Position numbers and translations under genes: made by a program. A model generated the notes under the pieces. That model ran no database searches. It was not told the DNA's origin and saw nothing but the letters and a program-made list of their open reading frames with translations. Positions 4,382 to 10,749 of a DNA stretch of 10,934 bases are shown in pieces. The first letter of the stretch is position 1; each line of letters opens with the position of its first letter. Source of the DNA: Dehalococcoidia bacterium (lineage in GTDB: Bacteria; Chloroflexota; Dehalococcoidia; SAR202; UBA11138); assembly GCA_012270665.1 (NCBI GenBank), contig JAAXHY010000030.1, forward strand, positions 1 through 10,934. Reading direction: 5' to 3'.

Positions 4382-6658
4382 CTACTTGCCTCGGCCCCCT
4401 AGATCGATACGCGGCAGGTCCCTGATGACGTAGTCATCGGCGTCCTCGCGTATCTCCAGCGCGGAGTTCAGCCGCACGTCCTCGAATATCTGCCTGGCGC
4501 CCGAAGTGGGCCAATAAACCTCGAGCGACTCCACCGCGTTCGCACTCCCAAGCCCTATCTCCTGCTCCAGGCTGGACGCGCCGAAACTGCCTCCGCTGCC
4601 CACTACCGCATGGATATCCCGCCGGACGCCACCTTCTAAAACGGTAACCCTGATCCTCGCGCCTATCGCAGAGCGATTCGACTCCACCCCGACCAGCCGC
4701 GCCGACAGCCACCTGCTGTCGTTCCCAGGGTTCACATACAGCGCATTGAGAAAGCCGTCGCTGGGATAGAACCCGCCAACCTGCATGAAGATGTCCTGGT
4801 CGCCGTCCCTATCCAGATCACCGAACGCGATCCCGTGCCCCTTCTGGATATGCCCGAGACCCGCCGAAAACGTAACGTCCGAGAACGACCTGCCCCCGTT
4901 GTTGCGATACGCCACGTTCGGCGCGAGCGCGTCGAACGCGGGGAATCCTGTGCCCAGGTAGATGTCCGGGAATCCGTCGTTGTCCATATCCCCGAAGTTC
5001 GCTCCCATCGTTTGGCTCACCCTGTACAGTCCGACCTGCTCGGTCACATCCTCGAACCCGCCCGCGCCGTCGTTCCTGTACAGCCGAGCGCGCGCGCCGT
5101 CGTTCGGGAGGCCCATGTAGTCCTTTGCCACGAGCTCGATGTCGCTCGCGTACCCCGCCACGAAGATATCCAGCCAGCCGTCGTTGTCGTAGTCCCAGAA
5201 CCACGTCGGGAAGCTCTCCAGCGGCTCTGTCAGACCCAATTCGGGGGCTGCGTCCGTTAGCGTTCCGTCACCGTTGTTGCGGTAGAGACGGTTCTCGCCC
5301 GCGTAGTTGGACACGTACAAGTCGGGGTCGCCGTCGTTGTCGTAGTCGCCCCAGGCGCTGCCCTTGCAGTACCTCATATTCGAGACACCCGCCGCGCTCG
5401 CGACGTCCGTGAAAGCGCCGTCTCCGTCGTTCCGAAACAGCCGACTAGGGAAGATGATAGCCGCTCCAGCCTCAGGCGCCTCCGGCATGGATTCGCTGCA
5501 AGAGAACAAATCAAGGTCTCCGTCGTTGTCATAGTCCGCCCATGCCGCGCTCTGGCTCGGATACGCCGGAAGCGCGAGTCCTGCCTCACGCGTAACATCC
5601 GCAAACGTGCCGTCCCCGTTGTTGCGGAGCAGCGACATTCGCGTCTGCCCGCGCGACAGCAGCCATCCCCCACGCATGACCAGCGCGTCAGTCCAGCCGT
5701 CGTTGTCGTAGTCAGCCTGGACTATGTTCAGCCCGCCGAGTTGTCCGCCCAGTCCCGCCGCCTCTGTACGCTCCGAGAACCTGCCGTCCCCCTCGTTGCG
5801 GTAGTATTTCAGGCTGCCCGCCGGATCCCATGTGGACGTCATGATGTCCAAAAGCCCGTCGTTATCGAAGTCCTCGACGATGCTTCCGCCTGCCAGGTCA
5901 ACCCCGTATATGCCTATGTCCGCCGCGACCTCCTCGAACCGCCCAAGCTCATACTCCGGCGCGAACACGTCCGGCGAAACCAGGTATTCGCGCGGTATCC
6001 CGTCCGGGTATGTCCCAAGCGCCATGTGAGCTACGTTCAGCAGCCATCTATACCTGACACTCTCGGGAGCGTGGACAAGCAACGATTCGAGCGTCTCTAT
6101 CGCCATGACCGCGCTCGATTCCTCCTCGTGCGAGTAGGCGGGATCGAGAGGCAGCGCGCACACAAGCCGTCCCTCCGGGCTGACGCAGTTGCGCAACTCG
6201 CCCTGCTTCATGTACGCGACAGCCAGGTCTTCCATGATCCCGATGCGGTCGAACCCGTCGGGGTCGCTGAGTTCCAGCGCCTCGCTCAATAGACGTATGG
6301 ACTCATCCACGTCGCCCAGGCGCAGACGATGAAAGGCGAGTTGGGTGAGTATGTTCACGCGCCATGTATCGGTATCGAACGTCGGACTCTCGACCTGTTC
6401 GAGCAGATAGTCCAGCTGCCGGGTCCCGAAATAGGGATCTCCGCTGCCCGCGAGCATGGCCGCGTATCCGGCAAGGTCTTCGACATCCCCGCTGCCGCCG
6501 GATAGTGTCATTAGGCCGGGGCTCTTGCCACCGCACCAGCCAAGTCTCCACCCAACTAGCGCCGCGACGATTAAGACCACTAGGGCGCAGCCCAATCCCA
6601 TCACGATGGGGATGGTCAGTCTGGCGCCCCCGTGTCTAAACATGGCCCGAAGGCTCAA
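4382..6658 (-). CDS. CRTAC1-type FG-GAP/VCBS repeat protein with N-terminal membrane anchor and ASPIC/UnbV C-terminus
   Basis: 758 residues. A hydrophobic segment at 15-36 (IPIVMGLGCALVVLIVAALV) should anchor it with the bulk outside the cell; it is not a lipobox. Residues about 55-215 are helical and resemble TPR-like repeats. Seven calcium-binding DxDxDG loops follow at 263, 316, 375, 438, 489, 557 and 614, spaced 51-68 residues apart, as in a seven-bladed integrin-like beta-propeller; most are preceded by 'YRNNGDG' or 'FRNDGDG' turns. The end (about 645-740: 'SAIGARIRVTV', 'VGSGGSFGASS', 'LEVYWPTSG') is the ASPIC/UnbV domain. Such proteins probably bind ligands or surfaces; the true role is unknown. 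The TTG start at 6658 overlaps the LLM stop (TTGA); an ATG at 6643 is the alternative, and neither has a strong Shine-Dalgarno site. Confidence 0.9.
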   Translation of the reverse strand: MSLRAMFRHGGARLTIPIVMGLGCALVVLIVAALVGWRLGWCGGKSPGLMTLSGGSGDVEDLAGYAAMLAGSGDPYFGTRQLDYLLEQVESPTFDTDTWRVNILTQLAFHRLRLGDVDESIRLLSEALELSDPDGFDRIGIMEDLAVAYMKQGELRNCVSPEGRLVCALPLDPAYSHEEESSAVMAIETLESLLVHAPESVRYRWLLNVAHMALGTYPDGIPREYLVSPDVFAPEYELGRFEEVAADIGIYGVDLAGGSIVEDFDNDGLLDIMTSTWDPAGSLKYYRNEGDGRFSERTEAAGLGGQLGGLNIVQADYDNDGWTDALVMRGGWLLSRGQTRMSLLRNNGDGTFADVTREAGLALPAYPSQSAAWADYDNDGDLDLFSCSESMPEAPEAGAAIIFPSRLFRNDGDGAFTDVASAAGVSNMRYCKGSAWGDYDNDGDPDLYVSNYAGENRLYRNNGDGTLTDAAPELGLTEPLESFPTWFWDYDNDGWLDIFVAGYASDIELVAKDYMGLPNDGARARLYRNDGAGGFEDVTEQVGLYRVSQTMGANFGDMDNDGFPDIYLGTGFPAFDALAPNVAYRNNGGRSFSDVTFSAGLGHIQKGHGIAFGDLDRDGDQDIFMQVGGFYPSDGFLNALYVNPGNDSRWLSARLVGVESNRSAIGARIRVTVLEGGVRRDIHAVVGSGGSFGASSLEQEIGLGSANAVESLEVYWPTSGARQIFEDVRLNSALEIREDADDYVIRDLPRIDLGGRGK
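5178..5713 (-). repeat. Three exact 17-bp direct repeats inside the CRTAC1 gene
   Basis: CCGTCGTTGTCGTAGTC (plus strand) occurs at 5178-5194, 5331-5347 and 5697-5713, each coding one DYDNDG loop. The offsets of 153 and 366 bases are multiples of three, so recombination between copies would remove whole propeller blades in frame. Confidence 0.8.
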
Positions 6659-7743
6659 GCGGCAATCGCCTTGTTCACAGCCGGAAGCACCTCATCAGCC
6701 ATCAACTCCAGGGAGCGGAACCACTTCGGCCTGTCGGGTGTCCAGTCGTGACACATGAGGAGCAGCGTCCCGAATCCGCCCACATCGTCGTGGATGCGCT
6801 TTATCCGATGGGCGCACTCCTCGGGATCGCCGACTATCCAGAAGTTCTCGAGCATATACTCAGGCGTCAGGTCTTCGTCGGGCATATCGGGGTCTATCTT
6901 CAGCCTGCTCAGTCCCATGGGGCCGCCGGCGAACAGCGGTATCCAGTAGTCGCGGAAGAAGTTGGCGAACGGGCCGTTCAGCGCGTCCTCCCTGGCCTTG
7001 TCGCCGTCATCTGCGACGAACACCTCGCGGGAGATGCGCCAGTCGGCCGGCGCTTCCTTGCCGCCCATCTTCGCGCCCCTCTCGAACACCTCACGGTGAC
7101 TCGGTAGATGCTTCTCCAACAGGAACGAACTGCTCATCGGGATCCAGCCGTTCTGCCCCACCATCTCCAGCGTGCTCGAGTAGGGACTGCTCCCCGCCAC
7201 CGCTATCGGCGGATGCGGCTCCTGATATGGCTTCATGTGGAACCCCAGTCTTCGCTCAGGCTGGGGAGGCGATAGCCTGGAAGTGTAGAAGCGACCTTTA
7301 TGCTCGAACGGCTCGCCTTTCCATATCTTGAGTATGATCTCGACACACTCCGCCATGCGCTCGCGAGGACTGCCCTCTTCCAGGTCTATGTCGAACATCT
7401 CGGCGTCCATCGCGCTGCCGCCCGCGCCGATGCCTAGATACAGCCTGCCCCTTGCCATGTGGTCGAGCTGAGCGATCCGGTGGGCTATATGCGCCGGGTT
7501 ATGGAATCCGAGTAGCGACACTCCCGTCCCGAACGACATCCGCTTGGTAACCCCCAACGCCCTGGCGATGAACAGTTCAGGCGACGGCATATTCTCGAAC
7601 GGCAGCAGGAAGTGCTCCCCAATCCACGCCTCGGAGTATCCGAGTCCGTCCGCGTACTCCATCAGTTCCAAATCTTCCTGGAACGTGTCCGCGTGCAGCC
7701 TCTCAGGATAATGCAGCGGCATAAGGAACAGTCCGAGTTTCAC
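6655..7743 (-). CDS. LLM-class (luciferase-like) flavin-dependent monooxygenase
   Basis: 362 residues from the GTG at 7743, chosen because GGAGG lies 6 bases upstream and the next residues (KLGLFLMPLHYP) are the typical first beta-strand; an upstream extension in frame is unlike the family. The luciferase-like TIM barrel shows 'ELMEYADGLGYSEAWIGEHF' (26-45), 'GTGVSLLGFHNPAHIAHRIAQLDHMARGRLYLGIGAGG' between 72 and 109 (flavin-phosphate site near the Gly-rich end), and a C-terminal 'MLENFWIVGDPEECAHRI'. The family uses reduced FMN or F420 with oxygen or an organic substrate; the split limonene-1,2-monooxygenase/alkanal branch is a fair guess from the N-terminus. It lies 20 bases after the Uma2 gene and overlaps the CRTAC1 gene by 4 bases, so it is in an operon. 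Confidence 0.92.
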   Translation of the reverse strand: MKLGLFLMPLHYPERLHADTFQEDLELMEYADGLGYSEAWIGEHFLLPFENMPSPELFIARALGVTKRMSFGTGVSLLGFHNPAHIAHRIAQLDHMARGRLYLGIGAGGSAMDAEMFDIDLEEGSPRERMAECVEIILKIWKGEPFEHKGRFYTSRLSPPQPERRLGFHMKPYQEPHPPIAVAGSSPYSSTLEMVGQNGWIPMSSSFLLEKHLPSHREVFERGAKMGGKEAPADWRISREVFVADDGDKAREDALNGPFANFFRDYWIPLFAGGPMGLSRLKIDPDMPDEDLTPEYMLENFWIVGDPEECAHRIKRIHDDVGGFGTLLLMCHDWTPDRPKWFRSLELMADEVLPAVNKAIAA

Positions 7744-7749
7744 GTGTTT

Positions 7750-7754
7750 CCTCC
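7750..7754 (-). promoter_or_regulatory. Shine-Dalgarno GGAGG selecting the GTG start of the LLM gene
   Basis: GGAGG, then AAACAC, then GTG. It rules out the longer reading that extends about 64 residues upstream across the end of the Uma2 gene. Confidence 0.7.
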
Positions 7755-7763
7755 GTTGGTCGC

Positions 7764-8327
7764 TTACAGATCGAAGATGTCTCGCACAGGACAGGTGAAT
7801 CCGGGCAGGACCGCGCCGCCGTCCAACTCGTCGGCCTCGGTCAGAGTGACGACGGGGCCATCCACCGAATGAACCTCGACAGCGCGAGTATCCGGATTCA
7901 CAACCCATACGATGGGAACGCCATAGTTCAGCCACATCCTGGCCTTGTCGTTTATTTCGACAAGGCGGTCGTTAGGAGACACTACCTCCACTACGAGGTC
8001 GGGGACTACTTCGACATAACCAGTGTTCCGGATACCCCGTGGACGCTTATCGGCAGATATGAAGGCGATATCAGGCTCTCGTACGGTGTCGGGATTCCGC
8101 TCCAACCGGACACCAACATCGGTCAGCACCAGCCTACCCAACCTCCGCGGTCTGACGAAACTCATTAGGAAATGGAATAGAAGTCCTGCAATTTCGCCGT
8201 GTTCTTCACCTGACCCCATCTTTTCGCACAACACTCCTCTTATCAATTCTCCATGCACGCCTTCGCTGTAAAGACGCAGAAGATCGTCCGCAGTCAGAAG
8301 TTTGGTTCTCTCTTTTGTTATCGTCAC
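7764..8327 (-). CDS. Uma2 family protein (PD-(D/E)XK nuclease-like), full-length
   Basis: 187 residues from the GTG at 8327, which has GAGG (8333-8336) 5 bases upstream; a GTG at 8348 (194 residues) is possible. The family order is clear: 'TADDLLRLYSEGVHGELIRGVL' at the start, Asp86 in 'REPDIAFI', 'VPDLVVEVVSPND' with Glu114, then Lys128 in 'NDKARMWLNYGVPIVWVVNP', and 'LPGFTCPVRDIF' at the end. Asp86, Glu114 and Lys128 are the likely PD-(D/E)XK residues, so the fold and metal site look intact. Uma2 proteins are abundant in Cyanobacteria and Chloroflexi; their cellular role, thought to be DNA-related, is not settled. It is read with the pentapeptide gene before it and the LLM gene after it. 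Confidence 0.88.
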   Translation of the reverse strand: MTITKERTKLLTADDLLRLYSEGVHGELIRGVLCEKMGSGEEHGEIAGLLFHFLMSFVRPRRLGRLVLTDVGVRLERNPDTVREPDIAFISADKRPRGIRNTGYVEVVPDLVVEVVSPNDRLVEINDKARMWLNYGVPIVWVVNPDTRAVEVHSVDGPVVTLTEADELDGGAVLPGFTCPVRDIFDL

Positions 8328-8357
8328 GGCGGCCTCGCACAAACTCACTTTTAGACA

Positions 8358-8363
8358 ATTATA
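8358..8363 (-). promoter_or_regulatory. Perfect -10 hexamer (TATAAT) before the Uma2 gene
   Basis: TATAAT lies 9 bases before the GTG at 8348 and 30 before the GTG at 8327, overlapping nothing coding. The -35 match at 17 bases is weak (TGGATG). Transcription from here would start near 8351, so the 8348 start would be leaderless while 8327 would have a normal short leader with a Shine-Dalgarno site. It could let the last three genes be expressed separately. Confidence 0.4.
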
Positions 8364-8366
8364 TGC

Positions 8367-9119
8367 CTAATCGCTCTCATCATCCATAAACACCACGATG
8401 CCGAACCCGTCGAAGACCATAGTGTTGACCTGCGAGGGCAGCATGAGCGCCCCCCTGAGGCTCGCCTTCACCAGATGAGCGCCAGAGACGAAAGATCCAC
8501 GCAGATCGGCGCGGTCGAACCGGGTACGCTCGGACAGATACGCTCCAACCAGGTGGCAGTCCTCGAACACGGCGTCGCTGAAGTCGCAGCCCTCAAGGTC
8601 GGCCTCAGTGAAGTTCACACCGGCCAGCTTTCGCCCCCGGAAGCTGTGCTCTCTGAGAGAGGCCAGGCTGAAGTCTGTCCGCTCGATGTTCGCGCCTTCG
8701 AGTCTCACCGTAGAAAGGTCAACGCCCCTGAATCGAGAGCCCGTGAGGTCCGCGCCGAACAGGTTCGCGCCGTCCATGTCTGCCCCGGAGAAGTCGCAGT
8801 CGGTGAGCCGTGACAGGTTCAGGCTGACTTTCAACATTCTTGCGGACATGAAACTACAGCCCGTTATCTCCGCCTCGTGTGCCTCCATGCTGTTCAGGGC
8901 GGCCTCTTCCAGGGTCGAGTCCTTCAGACGCAGGTCGTGGCAGAGTAGGTTGGAGAGATTGGCGCGTCGGAGGGTGCAGTCCTCGATGACCAGAATGTCG
9001 GCCTCGATACCCTCGAAGTCGGCCCCGTCGAAGTCGCAGTTACGCAATACGGTCTCGTCTCCAAGCATATCGTATAGCCGGTCGCCGTCCGTGATGGTCA
9101 GGTTCTCATAAATCGTCAT
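8367..9119 (-). CDS. Pentapeptide-repeat protein (quadrilateral beta-helix)
   Basis: 250 residues. From Cys28 the A(D/N)LXX pattern runs without a break to about residue 197, giving 34 pentapeptides in one register (for example CDFSG, ADMDG, ANLFG, ADLTG, SRFRG). It then slips by one residue at 'RTRFDR' and resumes to about 228. This predicts a rod of about eight complete coils. Some such proteins (Qnr, MfpA, AlbG) mimic DNA and protect DNA gyrase, but they are only a small part of a family whose functions are mostly unknown, and nothing here marks this one as a gyrase binder. The ATG is preceded by GAGG (9125-9128), which overlaps the upstream stop; only 7 bases separate it from the previous gene. 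Confidence 0.92.
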   Translation of the reverse strand: MTIYENLTITDGDRLYDMLGDETVLRNCDFDGADFEGIEADILVIEDCTLRRANLSNLLCHDLRLKDSTLEEAALNSMEAHEAEITGCSFMSARMLKVSLNLSRLTDCDFSGADMDGANLFGADLTGSRFRGVDLSTVRLEGANIERTDFSLASLREHSFRGRKLAGVNFTEADLEGCDFSDAVFEDCHLVGAYLSERTRFDRADLRGSFVSGAHLVKASLRGALMLPSQVNTMVFDGFGIVVFMDDESD

Positions 9120-9124
9120 ATCAA

Positions 9125-9128
9125 CCTC
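9125..9128 (-). promoter_or_regulatory. Ribosome binding site of the pentapeptide gene, embedded in the upstream stop
   Basis: GAGG overlaps the TGA of the split-barrel gene and sits 5 bases before ATG 9119, which points to translational coupling. Confidence 0.6.
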
Positions 9129-9603
9129 AGAACAGCCACCGCGTAGCTGTCTTTGGGAAGTCGGACTCCAGCCACGCGAGTACCTTGGTGGTCTTCAGAC
9201 GATACAGGCCCTCCGGCTCGTCCCCGAGCGATATGCCGTACTTGCTCTCGTAGGCGGATACGACGTCCGGCGTGGCGGCCACCGATTCGAGTGTTCCCTC
9301 CATGATCACAACCTCGTCCCCGCTCTCGAGGTGGATCACGGCGCGCGGGTCGCGGTGTATGTTACGCGCCTTGAGCGAGTCGGGGTCAGTGAAGAAGTGG
9401 AACGCGGAGTCCTGCCAGACTCCCCATACAGGGCTGGCATGCGGTCTGCCGTCCGTGCGGGTGGTGATAACCCAGTAGTTTCGCGCACCACTCATACGCT
9501 TGACGACCCACGACCACTCGATAGCCTCGAAGCCGTATTGCGGGTCGCCGACACCATAGCCGGTGGGCATTCGTGGTCGGTCGGGGAGGGAGTTTTCAGT
9601 CAT
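9127..9603 (-). CDS. Pyridoxamine 5'-phosphate oxidase-like split-barrel protein
   Basis: 158 residues, typical for the family. The core 'NYWVITTRTDGRPHASPVWGVWQDSAFHFFT' (42-72) and 'KARNIHRDPRAVIHLESGDEVVIMEGTLESV' (79-109) are the standard flavin-binding split barrel, in which the RTDGRPH and Ser turns hold FMN or F420. I cannot tell the cofactor; lineages with F420-dependent LLM enzymes often carry F420-type members. The WV-rich C-terminus ('TTKVLAWLESDFPKTATRWLF') is also typical. The role is probably a small flavin-dependent reductase or oxidase, perhaps acting with the LLM enzyme encoded three genes later. The ATG at 9603 has no good Shine-Dalgarno site; a weak GGA lies upstream. Confidence 0.88.
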   Translation of the reverse strand: MTENSLPDRPRMPTGYGVGDPQYGFEAIEWSWVVKRMSGARNYWVITTRTDGRPHASPVWGVWQDSAFHFFTDPDSLKARNIHRDPRAVIHLESGDEVVIMEGTLESVAATPDVVSAYESKYGISLGDEPEGLYRLKTTKVLAWLESDFPKTATRWLF

Positions 9604-9647
9604 TAGTATCCGGTTATCGGTAGGATGGGTTCCCTGCGGCTGTTGGA

Positions 9648-10634
9648 TCAGCTTCCCCAGACCTGGCGGAACAGCCTGAGCCAGTTGCCCCCGAGGACCT
9701 TGGTTACGTCCTGGGGAGTGTACCCTCGATCTAGCAGTTCAGCAGCCACGTTGGAAAGGCTGTCCGGCGTCTCCATGCCCTCGGGGTGCAGAAGATTCTC
9801 GGGATACACGTCCGAGACGTCCCTGAGCTTGGTGCCCTGCTGCGAGAATATCCAGTCGAAGAAGGCTTTGGGCTGATTCTGGGTATAGTCCGTGCCGATG
9901 CCAACGTGGTCTATGCCAACCCTCTCTACCAGGTCGTCTATCGCGTCCACATAGTCACTCAGCGTCGACTCGAACTCATTCCGCAGGAAGGGAGGGAACG
10001 CATTGGCGCCGATTACACCACCTCGTTCGGTAATCAGGCGGAGAGCGTCATCCGTCTTGTTGCGGGGATGGTCGAAATACCCGCGCGCGTTGGCGTGGGT
10101 GCAGGCCACGGGCTGCTCGGAGAGTTCGGCGGCATCGAGTGTGGTCCGGTCTCCGACGTGGGACAGATCTATGAGCATCCCCAGCCTGTTCATCTCGCGA
10201 ACCACATCCTGCCCGAAGTTGCTGAGTCCTTCGTCGTTGCGCTCGTAGCAGCCGTTTCCGACAAGATTGCGCTCGTTATACGTGATCTGGATGATGCGCA
10301 CGCCCAACTTGTGGAACAGCGCGAGCCGGTCCAGATCGTTCTCTATCGGAGAGGCGTTCTGCCAGCCAAGCACGACCGCCGTCTTACCCTCCTCCTTAGC
10401 CTGGAGTATGTCGGACACCGAGCCCGCCTGAGTCAGCGTCTCGGACTGTGAATCGAACCTGTGAACCCACGCCGCGAGGTTGTCCATCGTCTCGCGGTAG
10501 TTTTCCCAGATCGCGATGGTCGCGTTGATACCGGTGACCCGACCCGCGTGAAGGCTGTCGTACACCCCCTGGCTGTCCCAGTTGCTCACGTTGAGAGCGT
10601 CAAAGACGACGGACTCTGAGTAGATGTCGTTCAT
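9648..10634 (-). CDS. M19 (renal/membrane dipeptidase-like) hydrolase with altered metal site
   Basis: 328 residues from the ATG at 10634. The fold is M19: 'FHKLGVRIIQITYN' (107-120), 'IDLSHV' with His159, 'VACTHAN' with His180, Arg191 eleven residues later, and 'GIGTDY' with Asp249. In human dipeptidase the pair His198/His219 is also 21 apart and Arg230 is 11 further, so these positions are conserved. But the first metal-site HxD is replaced: residues 12-17 read DALNVS where a typical enzyme has DGHND, and the bridging Glu is Gln92 (LGWQ for the usual GIEGG). Canonical dinuclear zinc catalysis is therefore doubtful. I recall related M19-like proteins with a similar 'DGL' opening and 'FQNPSPIEDD', so it is probably a subfamily trait, not damage. 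The later start avoids a perfect -10 element and a hairpin lying over the upstream residues. Confidence 0.85.
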   Translation of the reverse strand: MNDIYSESVVFDALNVSNWDSQGVYDSLHAGRVTGINATIAIWENYRETMDNLAAWVHRFDSQSETLTQAGSVSDILQAKEEGKTAVVLGWQNASPIENDLDRLALFHKLGVRIIQITYNERNLVGNGCYERNDEGLSNFGQDVVREMNRLGMLIDLSHVGDRTTLDAAELSEQPVACTHANARGYFDHPRNKTDDALRLITERGGVIGANAFPPFLRNEFESTLSDYVDAIDDLVERVGIDHVGIGTDYTQNQPKAFFDWIFSQQGTKLRDVSDVYPENLLHPEGMETPDSLSNVAAELLDRGYTPQDVTKVLGGNWLRLFRQVWGS

Positions 10635-10677
10635 GTTAGTCGGGTTTTCGGTGGTGGGATATGGTTGGAATGTGGAC

Positions 10678-10686
10678 ATTATAGCA
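10678..10686 (-). promoter_or_regulatory. Consensus extended -10 promoter (TGCTATAAT) of the M19 gene
   Basis: Full match to TG-N-TATAAT on the minus strand. It overlaps an upstream in-frame ATG (10679), and the expected transcript start near 10671 leaves a leader of about 36 bases before ATG 10634. The -35 match is poor (GTCCCT), which extended -10 promoters tolerate. Confidence 0.55.
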
Positions 10687-10701
10687 TTGGAGAGGTTGTT
10701 A

Positions 10702-10723
10702 GGGACGGAGTTTTGTCCGTCCC
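10702..10723 (-). terminator. Perfect 8-bp hairpin between the small His/Gly-rich gene and the M19 gene
   Basis: On the minus strand GGGACGGA, a 6-base loop and TCCGTCCC form a perfect stem 26 bases after the stop codon of the upstream gene. No T run follows, so it may be a weak terminator or a dispersed repeat element. Its place suggests that the M19 operon is a separate unit. Confidence 0.45.
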
Positions 10724-10749
10724 CGGGATGTGACACTTATGGAAAGACG

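Noticed and set aside
6520..6540. Lipoprotein signal in the CRTAC1 protein (LGWC)
   Set aside because: Trp directly before Cys does not fit a lipobox, so I call the segment a membrane anchor.
7744..7935. 64-residue N-terminal extension of the LLM enzyme
   Set aside because: Arg/Gly-rich, overlaps the end of the Uma2 gene in another frame, and a good Shine-Dalgarno site precedes the internal GTG.
10635..10736. 34-residue N-terminal extension of the M19 protein
   Set aside because: Covers a perfect hairpin and a consensus extended -10; no ribosome binding site; composition unlike the M19 fold.
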